Shown: piece by piece, positions 32,882 to 41,856 of the stretch | Position numbering within the stretch: position 1 is the stretch's first letter | How the letters are laid out: each line of letters begins with the position of its first letter | DNA from: Pyrinomonadaceae bacterium | GTDB lineage: Bacteria; Acidobacteriota; Blastocatellia; Pyrinomonadales; Pyrinomonadaceae | Direction of reading: 5' to 3' | Length of the DNA stretch: 64,000 nucleotides | Assembly: GCA_019694395.1 (NCBI GenBank) | Contig: JAIBCC010000004.1 | Coordinates: forward strand, 62,001-126,000 | Notes under the pieces: generated by a model | What the model was told of the DNA's origin: nothing | Database searches by the model: none | What the model saw: the letters and a program-made list of their open reading frames with translations, nothing else | Position numbers and translations under genes: made by a program

Positions 32882-34063
32882 CTAAATCCCTAATTCAGCT
32901 TTCGCCTCAGCAAACTTTTCAACTGCAAATTGTAAATCTTCAATTGAATGTGCCGCCGAGACTTGGGTTCTGATACGCGCTTTGCCTTTCGGCACAACGG
33001 GGAAAGAGAAAGGAATCACATAAATGCCTTTTTCTAAAAGTTTTTCAGCCATTTTGACAGCGGGAATCGCTTCGCCGAACATTACCGGAACAATCGGATG
33101 TTCGCCGGGTAAAACCGTCAGACCGATTTTGGCGATATTTTCGCGGAAATATTTGGTGTTTTGGGCTAATTTATCGCGGAGTTCGGTTGATTCGGTCAAA
33201 AGATCAATCGCTTTGATCGAAGCTCCAACGATTGAAGGCGCAACCGAATTTGAAAAAAGATACGGGCGCGAGCGTTGACGCAAAAGCTGGATAATTTCCT
33301 TTTTCCCCGAAGTATAACCGCCTGATGCGCCGCCTAGTGCTTTGCCGAGCGTGCCGGTAATAACATCAATTCTGTCCATCACGCCGCAATGTTCGTGAGT
33401 GCCACGACCTTTTTCGCCCATAAAACCCACGGCGTGAGAATCATCAACCATCACCATTGCGTCATATTTTTCCGCCAGATCGCAGATTTCTCCAAGTTTG
33501 GCAATATAACCGTCCATTGAAAAAACTCCGTCCGTTGCAATCATTTTATTTCTTGCATTCGAGGCTTCCTTGAGTTTTTCTTCGAGGTCGTTCATATCGC
33601 CGTTTTTGTAGCGAAAACGCTGCGCTTTGCACAAACGGATTCCGTCAATGATACTGGCGTGATTCAGCTCATCGGAAATAATCGCATCTTCTTCCGACAA
33701 AACGGTTTCAAATAAACCGCCGTTAGCATCGAAACAAGAAGTGTAAAGAATGGTGTCTTCGGTTCCCAGAAACTCGCTGATTTTCTGCTCAAGCTCTTTA
33801 TGAATCGTCTGTGTTCCGCAAATAAATCTGACGCTTGATAAACCGTAACCCCATTCATCCAAGGCTTTATGCGCCGCCTCGACAATTGCCGGATGATCGC
33901 TCAAACCGAGATAATTATTGGCGCACATATTCAAAACTTCGCCATTTGCAACTTTAATATGCGCTTCCTGCGGACTTTCGATTACTCTTTCGTTTTTATA
34001 AAGCCCCGCTTCCTTGATTTCGGTTAGTGTGTTTTCTAATTGATTTTGAATTTTTGAATACAT
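32882..34063 (-). CDS. kbl: Glycine C-acetyltransferase (2-amino-3-ketobutyrate CoA ligase)
   Basis: 393 residues, PLP-dependent alpha-oxoamine synthase family. [45 protein letters not shown] and the PLP lysine in [14 protein letters not shown] are all present. It cleaves 2-amino-3-ketobutyrate with CoA into glycine and acetyl-CoA, the second step of threonine breakdown. Its partner tdh lies upstream, separated by a RAYT/REP insertion. Confidence 0.95.
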   Translation of the reverse strand: MYSKIQNQLENTLTEIKEAGLYKNERVIESPQEAHIKVANGEVLNMCANNYLGLSDHPAIVEAAHKALDEWGYGLSSVRFICGTQTIHKELEQKISEFLGTEDTILYTSCFDANGGLFETVLSEEDAIISDELNHASIIDGIRLCKAQRFRYKNGDMNDLEEKLKEASNARNKMIATDGVFSMDGYIAKLGEICDLAEKYDAMVMVDDSHAVGFMGEKGRGTHEHCGVMDRIDVITGTLGKALGGASGGYTSGKKEIIQLLRQRSRPYLFSNSVAPSIVGASIKAIDLLTESTELRDKLAQNTKYFRENIAKIGLTVLPGEHPIVPVMFGEAIPAVKMAEKLLEKGIYVIPFSFPVVPKGKARIRTQVSAAHSIEDLQFAVEKFAEAKAELGI

Positions 34064-34082
34064 ATAAATTTTCTTAAAATAA

Positions 34083-34973
34083 CGTTCCCAATGGGAACAA
34101 ATTTAATAGCCAGTGGTCGCCTCGACCTCTGGAAAATGCAATGTAATGATGTTACGATGCCGAAGGTATCGAATTATTTTTAATAAATTCATTGTAACTT
34201 TCTAAAAAAAACAATCCAATCCAAAAATTAATTCAACATCTTCGGCATTGCGACATTTTTGTCGTTTCGTTCCGCAGGTCGAAACGACCAACGGCTATTA
34301 AATTTGTTCCGATTGAGAACGAAATATTTGGGATTATAATATGCTTACCCCTTATGAAAAATATCAATGAACAACCTGATAATGCCGAATGTTTTTAATA
34401 ACATTCTTTTAAATTATCAATCTAAAAAATAATCTTTATCGAAATCAATTTCGTATTTCTCCAAAAACTTTCGATACTCATCCTCAAACAATTCGGTTTT
34501 ATGATGCTCTTTTGTTTGGCAATGTAATTTTTAACCGTTTCAATTTGCGATTGTCCAATTGAAAATGCTCCGAAACCTGATTGCCATTGGAAATTTTTGA
34601 ATCGTTCTTCTTTGCTTTTAATCCAATGCGAACTCGCTTTTTTCAATTCACGCAACAAATCGCTCAAAGCGTGATTTGTTGAGAGCGAAATTAATAAATG
34701 AATATGATTTGCCGTTCCGTTTGCTGATAACAAAGGCGATTGGTATTTTCGTAATACACCGCCAATATAAGCGAATAATTCTTTTTCAATTTCAGTCAAT
34801 ATCAATTCATTTCGATTTTTGGTGGAAAAAACAACGTGAACGTAAATTTTGACTAACGTTTGAGCCATACTTATTTTTAAATACGATACCTTTGGCATCG
34901 GGTGGGACATTATTAAATTCCCGCAGGTCGAAACGACCAACGGCTATCAAATATGTTCCCTTTGGGAACTATG
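34083..34973. mobile_element. RAYT gene flanked by REP-like palindromes
   Basis: Three copies of one double-hairpin unit surround a tyrosine transposase: 34083-34132 (inverted), 34270-34320 and 34921-34969. Each has GGTCGAAACGACC (or a close variant), a GGCTAT-AAAT joint, and GTTCC-N-GGGAAC. A third palindrome, CGATGCCGAAGGTATCG, occurs at 34155-34171 and inverted at 34884-34900. The whole interrupts kbl and tdh. Confidence 0.82.
34422..34868 (-). CDS. REP-associated tyrosine transposase (IS200-like Y1, RAYT)
   Basis: 148 residues starting MAQTLVKIYVHVVFSTKNR. The HUH motif is NHIHLLISL, and the catalytic tyrosine lies in ETVKNYIAKQ. Length and layout fit the Y1 transposase family, and the flanking REP-like hairpins show a RAYT. 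A longer frame exists upstream but runs into a REP copy; the ATG at 34868 gives the usual start. Confidence 0.9.
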   Translation of the reverse strand: MAQTLVKIYVHVVFSTKNRNELILTEIEKELFAYIGGVLRKYQSPLLSANGTANHIHLLISLSTNHALSDLLRELKKASSHWIKSKEERFKNFQWQSGFGAFSIGQSQIETVKNYIAKQKSIIKPNCLRMSIESFWRNTKLISIKIIF

Positions 34974-34993
34974 AAATTTGAATCTCAAATCTT

Positions 34994-36025
34994 CTAAATT
35001 TCAGTCCAATCCAACACAACTTTCCCTGAATTTCCCGTCCGCATTACTTCAAATCCTTCGGCAAAATCTTTGTATGAAAAACGATGCGTGATGACGGGCG
35101 AAATGTCCAAGCCGCCTTCGACGAGGACGTTCATTTGATACCAGGTTTCATACATTTCGCGTCCGTAAATGCCTTTTATTGTGAGCATATTGAAGATTAC
35201 GGTTTTCCAGTTGATAGAAAATTCTTCGGGTGGGATTCCCAAGAAAGCAATGTTTCCTCCGTGCGTCATATTCACAAGCATATCGCGGAAAGCCTGTGCA
35301 TTGCCCGACATTTCCATTCCAACGTCAAACCCTTCTTTCATTCCAAGTTGTTTTTGATAATCGGCAATCGAAATTTCGGTAACGTTAATGGCGTGTTCGA
35401 TGCCATTGGCTTTGGCTAGTTCGAGTCGTTTCGGATTAACGTCGGTGATGACGATGTGTCGTGCTCCGGCGTGTTTGGCAACCGCTGCCGCCATGATGCC
35501 GATCGGTCCTGCGCCCGTAATCAAAACATCTTCGCCGAAAACTTCAAAAGCAAGTGCGGTATGAACAGCATTTCCGAACGGATCAAAAATCGCCGCAACT
35601 TCCAGATCAACGCCCGGATTATGTTTCCAGATATTGGTGTAAGGAACCGCCATATATTCGGCAAAACCGCCATCGGTATTGACTCCGTAACCAAGCGTAT
35701 GAGCGCACTTAAACCTGCGTCCTGCCAAACAATTACGGCAGCGTCCGCAAACCAGATGACCTTCGACCGAAACAATATCGCCAACGTGAAAATCGCTGAC
35801 ATTTGAGCCAATTTCGACGATTTCGCCGACTAATTCGTGTCCCAAAATGGTCGGAACTTTGATGGTGCTTTGCGCCCACGCGTCCCAATTCCAGATATGA
35901 ACATCCGTTCCGCAAATGCCTGTTTTGAGCATTTTGATCAAAACGTCATTAATTCCAATTTTCGGTTCGGGAACGTCTTCGAGCCATAAACCGACTTCGG
36001 CTTTACTTTTAACTATTGCTTTCAC
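34994..36025 (-). CDS. tdh: L-threonine 3-dehydrogenase
   Basis: 343 residues, zinc alcohol dehydrogenase family. Catalytic zinc site in [13 protein letters not shown] and [12 protein letters not shown], structural zinc set [15 protein letters not shown], and NAD site [17 protein letters not shown]. It oxidises threonine to 2-amino-3-ketobutyrate, which Kbl then cleaves. In many genomes tdh and kbl are adjacent. Confidence 0.95.
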   Translation of the reverse strand: MKAIVKSKAEVGLWLEDVPEPKIGINDVLIKMLKTGICGTDVHIWNWDAWAQSTIKVPTILGHELVGEIVEIGSNVSDFHVGDIVSVEGHLVCGRCRNCLAGRRFKCAHTLGYGVNTDGGFAEYMAVPYTNIWKHNPGVDLEVAAIFDPFGNAVHTALAFEVFGEDVLITGAGPIGIMAAAVAKHAGARHIVITDVNPKRLELAKANGIEHAINVTEISIADYQKQLGMKEGFDVGMEMSGNAQAFRDMLVNMTHGGNIAFLGIPPEEFSINWKTVIFNMLTIKGIYGREMYETWYQMNVLVEGGLDISPVITHRFSYKDFAEGFEVMRTGNSGKVVLDWTEI

Positions 36026-36116
36026 TTAAATTTGACCTCAAAAGATGATTGAATAACTTAATGAAAGGATAAATGAAAGTTATTAAACAGAAAAGCGAAG
36101 AAGGAAAAATCTTTTT

Positions 36117-37127
36117 TTAATTTGAGAATTCAGCATATTTGGGAAAGAGATTTTTGATATGTTCGGCAGGAGTAAATTTTTCATTCACAAAAAACAAAGA
36201 GGCAACCACGCTGGTTATTGCATTTGAATTAAAAAAATCGCGCCCGTTCTCGGCTAAATATTTTTCATAAATTTGCAAACCTTGATTAACAACCGAATCT
36301 AATTCCGCCAGATTCTTTAATTTGTTTTCGATCAGCGGATTAAAGAAAAACGGCGCATCAATGACGCGTGTTCCGCTGGGTAAATCGGGAAATTTCCATT
36401 GCGCGTAACGGACAAAACTATCCAGATTTAATTCATTTTCCAAAAATTGCTCGGAAGTGATTTTAGATTCTTCAATATCAACCAAATAGGCTTCGCGTTC
36501 ACTACGAATCAACTTAAATTCTTCATCCGCCGAAGCGAAATTTCCGGCTAAAAGATTTAATTTTTTGCGTAAAAACGAGGGAATGTTCGATTCGTTTTTG
36601 TAAACCAAATGATGGTCAATTATTGCCCAGGCATCTTGTAAAACGGTGCGGGTTTGGATTTCACAAACCAAATTTTTCAAATCATCGTAACGTGCGCCTG
36701 AAGAAGTTTCGCCTAATTTCACGACAAAATGAATTGCTCCATAGCCAAAATCATCGGTTCTTTTGTCGGTCAATTTGTCAATCTTTTCAATGATTTCAAA
36801 ATGTTCGGCAATTATTTTTTCAACTTTCGATAAATCATCCAGATACAAACAAACCACGCGAACTCCGGCAAAATCCGTCATTTCGGAAATCGGGTTTTGA
36901 TAGTTTTTGCGGCGGATTTTCTCCAAAAAACTGTCCAAGTTTTTGGCGCGATGTGTAATAGTCGAAAATTCGATTTGAGCATTTTTCAGATGACGAGCGA
37001 GAATATAAGCGACTTCGGCGCAAAGTTTTTCGTAATCCGAACGTTTTTCGATAAATTGTTTGATTATTTGCGGCTGTTTAAGCCACATTCCGTCCAAATC
37101 GAATTCAACTTTCTCCGAATCTGCCAT
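36117..37127 (-). CDS. RelA/SpoT-domain protein (small alarmone synthetase-like)
   Basis: 336 residues. The nucleotidyltransferase domain (about 60-200) shows DFAGVRVVCLYLDD, GYGAIHFVVKLG, CEIQTRTVLQDAWAIIDHHLVYK. There is no HD hydrolase domain and no TGS/ACT tail, so it is not a long RelA. The 130 C-terminal residues match nothing I know. It probably makes (p)ppGpp or transfers pyrophosphate; a toxin-like role as in toxSAS proteins is possible, but no antitoxin gene is next to it. Confidence 0.8.
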   Translation of the reverse strand: MADSEKVEFDLDGMWLKQPQIIKQFIEKRSDYEKLCAEVAYILARHLKNAQIEFSTITHRAKNLDSFLEKIRRKNYQNPISEMTDFAGVRVVCLYLDDLSKVEKIIAEHFEIIEKIDKLTDKRTDDFGYGAIHFVVKLGETSSGARYDDLKNLVCEIQTRTVLQDAWAIIDHHLVYKNESNIPSFLRKKLNLLAGNFASADEEFKLIRSEREAYLVDIEESKITSEQFLENELNLDSFVRYAQWKFPDLPSGTRVIDAPFFFNPLIENKLKNLAELDSVVNQGLQIYEKYLAENGRDFFNSNAITSVVASLFFVNEKFTPAEHIKNLFPKYAEFSN

Positions 37128-37195
37128 AATTTTTCGTTATCAAAAGGCTAAAGAAAATTAGCTGTTACGTCAAATATTATTTCTCTGGCAAAAAT

Positions 37196-37203
37196 GTTAT
37201 ACT
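37196..37203 (+). promoter_or_regulatory. Candidate extended -10 of the cupin gene
   Basis: TGTTATACT contains TATACT with an upstream TG, 28 bp before the ATG at 37231. Confidence 0.4.
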
Positions 37204-37230
37204 CCGAAAAAACTACTGCAAAAATAAATT

Positions 37231-37605
37231 ATGGAACAAAGAAAAACTACTTCGTATCGTTGGGAAGATATGCCGAAAGAGCGTGTTTCAGACCTTTTGA
37301 CACGCCGTTTAGTCACCAGTGAAAGAATGATGCTGGCGCATGTTTATTTGGAAAAAGGCTGCATTGTGCCGAAACATTCGCACGAAAACGAGCAAATTAC
37401 TTATATTTTGGAAGGTGCTTTGCACTTTTGGATCGGCGAAGACGAAAAGGAAGAAGTCATAGTCCGCGCCGGAGAAGTTTTAGTCATTCCGTCCAACGTT
37501 CCGCACAAAGCCGAAGCCTTGGAAGACACATTGGACGTGGATATTTTCAGCCCGCCGCGTCAGGATTGGATTGATAAAACGGATGATTATTTAAGGCAAA
37601 AATAA
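37231..37605 (+). CDS. Small cupin-domain protein
   Basis: 124 residues, one cupin barrel. The metal-binding block is PKHSHENEQITYILEG (about 50-65), followed by RAGEVLVIPSNVPHKAEA with the last histidine. No signal peptide. Single cupins of this kind bind a metal and act as dioxygenases, isomerases or sensors; the role here is unknown. The following SDR gene is on the same strand and may be co-transcribed. Confidence 0.85.
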   Translation: MEQRKTTSYRWEDMPKERVSDLLTRRLVTSERMMLAHVYLEKGCIVPKHSHENEQITYILEGALHFWIGEDEKEEVIVRAGEVLVIPSNVPHKAEALEDTLDVDIFSPPRQDWIDKTDDYLRQK

Positions 37606-37607
37606 GT

Positions 37608-37675
37608 CGGGAGTTGGGAGTTGGGAGTAACAAGTGATTTTTACTTCCCAAACTTCCCAAACTTCCCGAACTCCC
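37608..37675. repeat. Inverted repeat of GGGAGTT / CTTCCCAAA units
   Basis: Left arm: repeated GGGAGTT (7-bp units). Right arm: CTTCCCAAA, CTTCCCAAA, CTTCCCGAA, CTCCCTAAA (9-bp units). It fills the cupin-SDR spacer. Confidence 0.78.
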
Positions 37676-37690
37676 TAAACTACGCAAAAT

Positions 37691-38482
37691 ATGGATTTAG
37701 GACTAAAAGGAAAAGTTGCACTGGTTGCGGCAGCAAGCAAAGGACTCGGAAAAGCGGTTGCGGAAGAATTGGCAAACGAAGGAGTTTCGCTGATCTTATG
37801 CGCCCGTGATTCGGTTGAACTGCAAAAGACTTGTGATGAAATTCGGGAAAAATCCAAAGTTCCGGTGCTTGGAATAACAACCGATTTAGGAAAATCCGAA
37901 GAAATTGAAAAACTATATCAATCGGGAATGGATGAATTTGGACAGATTGATATTTTAGTCACCAATGTTGGCGGTCCGCCAGCCGGAATTTTTGAGAACC
38001 TTTCTCGCCAGAATTGGGAAAATTCGACAAATCTTTTGCTGACCAGCGTTTTGGATTTAACCCGGCTTGTTTTGCCGCAAATGAAAGAACGCGGTTGGGG
38101 TAGGATTTTAAATATTACTTCAATTGCCTCTAAACAGCCTGTTGATAATTTAATTTTATCCAATAGTTTACGGGCGGCTGTGACAGGTTTTGCCAAAACT
38201 CTGGCGAATGAGATCGCGCCATTCGGAATCACGGTCAACAATATTTTGCCGGGTTATACACGCACGGAAAGAGTTATTCAATTAGCCGAAACAATCGCCC
38301 AAAAAGAAGGAATTACGCCCGAAGAAGCTACTTCGCGCTGGACTTCGGAAATTCCAATGAAACGCCTTGGAGAACCGCACGAATTTGCCGCTTTAGCCGC
38401 TTTTTTAGTTTCAGAAAGGGCGAGTTATATCACCGGAAGCTCGATTGCGGTTGATGGCGGCTGGATTAAATCACTTTTTTGA
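37691..38482 (+). CDS. SDR-family protein with substituted active site
   Basis: 263 residues, SDR fold: VAAASKGLGKAV cofactor motif, LCARD, TNVGGPPAG in place of NNAG, and the serine in ITSIAS. The catalytic YxxxK is missing: the aligned segment reads LILSNSLRAAVTGFAKTLANE, with N and R in place of Y and K. The same change occurs in a known SDR branch, so it is not a sequencing slip. It may use another mechanism or only bind NAD(P). Confidence 0.87.
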   Translation: MDLGLKGKVALVAAASKGLGKAVAEELANEGVSLILCARDSVELQKTCDEIREKSKVPVLGITTDLGKSEEIEKLYQSGMDEFGQIDILVTNVGGPPAGIFENLSRQNWENSTNLLLTSVLDLTRLVLPQMKERGWGRILNITSIASKQPVDNLILSNSLRAAVTGFAKTLANEIAPFGITVNNILPGYTRTERVIQLAETIAQKEGITPEEATSRWTSEIPMKRLGEPHEFAALAAFLVSERASYITGSSIAVDGGWIKSLF

Positions 38483-38483
38483 T

Positions 38484-38591
38484 TTAACGCAAAGGCGCAA
38501 AGAATTTCAAGTAAAAAGGCAAAAGTAAAAAGTAAAAATTATTTTAAAAATCCTTTGCGTCTTTCACCCTTTGCGCCTTTGCGTTAAAAAT
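38484..38591. repeat. Intergenic inverted element, copy A
   Basis: Arms AACGCAAAGGCGCAAAG and CTTTGCGCCTTTGCGTT enclose a 36-nt core (38504-38539) that is found unchanged, in opposite orientation, at 63042-63077. It lies between two convergent genes. Confidence 0.85.
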
Positions 38592-38597
38592 CTCACC

Positions 38598-40145
38598 TTA
38601 TTTACTGCGTTTTAACTCTAATTCATAAAACCAAAAATCATTATTTGGCTGATCGATTTTTAATTGGTCGGTTTTACCATTTTTGTCTATCGTAAAAGTC
38701 ACCCAACCACGCGGAAAATTGTAATTTACTGAACTTCGCCATTTAATTTGAAAAGTATCATAATTCCAATGCTCCAGATCCGCGACAAAATTTGGCGCAG
38801 GAATCATTCTTAAAACCAATTTGCCGTTTTCTTCCGTCACTGTAACGTCGCCATACAATTGCCCCGAATAAGTTCCGGCGTAATTCTTTAAATCCAGACT
38901 TGGTTTGGTATTTGGAACGCGGGCGGCATCAATTTTCTTATTTTCCTCGACTTCTGCGGCGGCATTCTGTTTGGCTCTTTCCAATCTTTCACCGGACCAA
39001 TCGCGTTTTGGCTCAACATTTAAGAAAACATCCAAAACCTTATTCTGCATAATTGTATTGACGCTGGTTTCGGAATTGGTCAAAACTACTACGCCCAAAT
39101 TTTCATCAGGAATCAAACCCGTTTCGGAAATCATTCCATCAAGCCCGCCGCTGTGATAAAGCATTTTGTGACCGCGATAATCGGTCATAAACCAACCCAA
39201 ACCATAACCGCCGAACATTTGTGTCGGAGCATTTTTTGCCGGAAAAGGATTAACGCCGAGAACCGTGTTTTGCGCCCACATTTCTGCAGATCGCTCACGG
39301 CTGAAAATCTTTTTACCTTCAAAAGTTCCACGCCCAAGCTGCAACCGCATCCAGCTTCCAAGTTCCGCGACCGAAGCATTTAATCCGCACGCACCCCACG
39401 AATTGTCCACATTTCCTAATGGAAGTGGACGAAGTTTTCCGCCTGATTCGTTATGCGGCGAGGCAAAATTATCTTTAATGTCCTTAACGCTGGTGGTTGT
39501 TCGATTCATTCCCAACGGCGTTAAAATTCGTTCTTTGACAAATTGCGCCCAGGTTTTCCCCGACACTTTTTCCAAAACCTTGCCGGCGGTAATAAACATC
39601 AGATTTTGATAGCCGAATTGTGAGCGAAAACTTGAAGTCGGTTTCAAATACCGAACCCGCTTAAGAATTTCATCCGAAGAATAGGTCGTATCATACCAAA
39701 GCAAATCGCCGCTGAAAGTGTCCAATCCGCTATGATGTGAAACCAAATCCCTCACCGTTAATTCGTGCGTGACATACGGATCATACATCTGAAAATCAGG
39801 AAGAAATTTGGTTACTTTGTCATCCCATTTTAATTTCCCTTCGTCAACCAAAATTGCCAAACTCGCCGTAGTAAAAGCTTTAGAGTTGGAAGCGATCGCA
39901 AAAAGCGTATTCTCATCAACTTTTTCGGGCGAACCTAATTTTCGGACTCCATAGCCTTTGGCAAAAACAACTTTATCGTCCTTAACAATTGCCATGGCAA
40001 ATCCGGGCACGTTCCAATCAATTAAAACCTTTTGTGCATAAGCATCAATTTCAGCCAGCTTACCCTGTAAATCCTGCGGAAAAATGAAGCTTGGAAAAAG
40101 GACTAAAACAAGCAGTAAACTTAAATAAATCGGATATTTTTTCAT
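38598..40145 (-). CDS. Secreted serine hydrolase (beta-lactamase/PBP fold) with C-terminal DUF3471
   Basis: 515 residues. Signal peptide (1-23, ending SFIFPQ). Catalytic SNSKAF (SxxK), YQN in FGYQNLMF, and HSGGLDGM as the third motif, all intact. The last 100 residues (NYAGTYSGQLYGDVTV onward) form a DUF3471-type domain common behind such hydrolases. It probably acts on D-amino peptides or esters in the periplasm. Confidence 0.92.
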   Translation of the reverse strand: MKKYPIYLSLLLVLVLFPSFIFPQDLQGKLAEIDAYAQKVLIDWNVPGFAMAIVKDDKVVFAKGYGVRKLGSPEKVDENTLFAIASNSKAFTTASLAILVDEGKLKWDDKVTKFLPDFQMYDPYVTHELTVRDLVSHHSGLDTFSGDLLWYDTTYSSDEILKRVRYLKPTSSFRSQFGYQNLMFITAGKVLEKVSGKTWAQFVKERILTPLGMNRTTTSVKDIKDNFASPHNESGGKLRPLPLGNVDNSWGACGLNASVAELGSWMRLQLGRGTFEGKKIFSRERSAEMWAQNTVLGVNPFPAKNAPTQMFGGYGLGWFMTDYRGHKMLYHSGGLDGMISETGLIPDENLGVVVLTNSETSVNTIMQNKVLDVFLNVEPKRDWSGERLERAKQNAAAEVEENKKIDAARVPNTKPSLDLKNYAGTYSGQLYGDVTVTEENGKLVLRMIPAPNFVADLEHWNYDTFQIKWRSSVNYNFPRGWVTFTIDKNGKTDQLKIDQPNNDFWFYELELKRSK

Positions 40146-40619
40146 AAATTTTGTTTGCAGATTGAATTTAAAATTGAGTTTGCCATAACTGCGCTGATAA
40201 AGTCTATTTTTCCCCTGGATAAATATTTATTATGAAAAACAATGTAATATGATAAATTCAATATTTCGGATAAAATTCGAAAAAATCCAAAAAAAACTAT
40301 TGACACACGTTTTAATTAAATGTAAAAATTTTTATTAATTTATAAAAAGTAAGTAGTAATGCTTACGTTCATTAAGACTATCAGAACAAGCAGGTATTCG
40401 TTTAATTCATACAAAAAATCAAGCGGTTTACATATATAAAAATTTCCTATTCTTTATTGGTAATAAATTAATTAAAGATAGTGCTAATTTAGTCTATCTT
40501 AGTAATTTTGTTACCTAAAACTCCTACCCCCCGTTAGAGAGATTCATACTTTTCAGGGCTTTATTTGTATTAATAAAGTTCGGCTTGTCCGACAACTAAC
40601 TTAAAACATCGGAGGAAGA
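40146..40619. other. Intergenic region upstream of the EXORDIUM-like gene
   Basis: 474 bp, very AT-rich. It holds a promoter candidate at 40300-40328, a hairpin AAGATAG/CTATCTT near 40475-40500 and a ribosome site (GGAGGAAG) before 40620. No gene is seen. The transcript leader would be nearly 290 nt long. Confidence 0.5.
40300..40328 (+). promoter_or_regulatory. Candidate promoter of the EXORDIUM-like gene
   Basis: TTGACA, 17 bp, TAAAAA. The -35 is perfect, and the -10 is a weaker match. Confidence 0.45.
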
Positions 40620-41666
40620 ATGAGAAAATTCTCGTTTAGCATTTTGTTATTGACGCTTTTGATGGCGTTGACCACTTTAAACCTGTCAGCCCAACGCGGC
40701 GAACGTGATGATGATGATAATTGGGGCGGAGACCGTTTTCGTTCCAGACAAGAAGAACGCGATGCTTCGGACTTGCGCGAAGGAAAACATCAAGACCGTT
40801 CAAGGAACAGTTCGGGTGAATTAAACCCATTTTTTGCTCGTCCCGGTTTTGCCGCAACTACTGGCGGAACGACCGCTGTCAGTTCAATTATTGACCACGG
40901 TGGTCCGGTAATGAATCAACCCGTTATCTATGTTATTTTCTATGGCAACTGGAATCAAACAAATGGTTCTGACACAGCCGCCGGAAAACAAATCGTTTTA
41001 GATTGGGCAGCCGGAATTGGTTCAACTGCACATTATTCGCTAAACGCATCATACGCTAAGGCAGGTTATCCGACCAATGGAACTGCTGTTTTTGGCGGAT
41101 CAACCACTTTAACTGGTTCATACAGCACTCGATTGACTGATGCTCAAATTTTGTCAACTATCGTTAGCACCATCAATGCCGGACAAATAAGAAGGACTCC
41201 AACTTCGCCAAATTTTGACCCAAATGGTGTTTATTTTCTCGTCACTTCTTCTGATGTAACGGCAAGATCAGGCTTCTGCACCCAGTATTGCGGATGGCAC
41301 TCTGCTTCAACCCAAACCTTTGGCAGACTCCGATATTCATTTGTTGGTAATGCAAAAAGATGTGTCACAAGTTGTGCCGCACAATCAACCGTTAGCCCAA
41401 ATGGTAATCCGGGGATTGATGGAACCGTATCAGTTTTAACACATGAGTTGGAAGAAACACATTCCGATCCTGATTTGAATGCTTGGTATGATTCAAGCGG
41501 AGCTGAAAATGCAGACAAATGTGCTTGGACGTTTGGACATTTCCAATTCCAAACTGCAAACGGTTCTTGGGCAAACATTAGCTTTGGCGGACGTAATTGG
41601 CTGATTCAACGCAACTTATTAAATGGTGCATCTGATTTCTGTATGGTTGATGCAACTCATAACTAA
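40620..41666 (+). CDS. Secreted EXORDIUM/phosphate-induced protein 1-like protein
   Basis: 348 residues. Signal peptide (1-24, ending LSAQ), then an acidic, Arg-rich linker (25-70). The main domain resembles the PHI-1/EXORDIUM family known from plants and some bacteria: HGGPVMNQPVIYVIFYGNW, GVYFLVTSSDVT, SGFCTQYCGWH, and THELEETHSDPDLNAWYD. The HELEE stretch looks like a metal site, and three Cys pairs suggest disulfides. The bacterial function is unknown; plant members affect growth and sugar response. Confidence 0.75.
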   Translation: MRKFSFSILLLTLLMALTTLNLSAQRGERDDDDNWGGDRFRSRQEERDASDLREGKHQDRSRNSSGELNPFFARPGFAATTGGTTAVSSIIDHGGPVMNQPVIYVIFYGNWNQTNGSDTAAGKQIVLDWAAGIGSTAHYSLNASYAKAGYPTNGTAVFGGSTTLTGSYSTRLTDAQILSTIVSTINAGQIRRTPTSPNFDPNGVYFLVTSSDVTARSGFCTQYCGWHSASTQTFGRLRYSFVGNAKRCVTSCAAQSTVSPNGNPGIDGTVSVLTHELEETHSDPDLNAWYDSSGAENADKCAWTFGHFQFQTANGSWANISFGGRNWLIQRNLLNGASDFCMVDATHN

Positions 41667-41683
41667 TTCTTTTTTCATTCTTC

Positions 41684-41716
41684 AAAGGGTAGTAGGATTA
41701 AAACCTATTACCCTTT
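41684..41716 (+). terminator. Terminator after the EXORDIUM-like gene
   Basis: AAAGGGTA-TAGG pairs with CCTA-TACCCTTT; T-rich sequence follows. Confidence 0.78.
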
Positions 41717-41856
41717 TTACCTAAAATTTATTGAGCCGATTTCTTAAAAATTGTCGCGTAAATAAATAAAAGAAAATTAATTGTCTTTTTTAATAGTTTA
41801 AAGATACTGTAAAAAAGAAGTATCTCCTGGAAATTCAAAAGGAATAGGAAAAAGTA

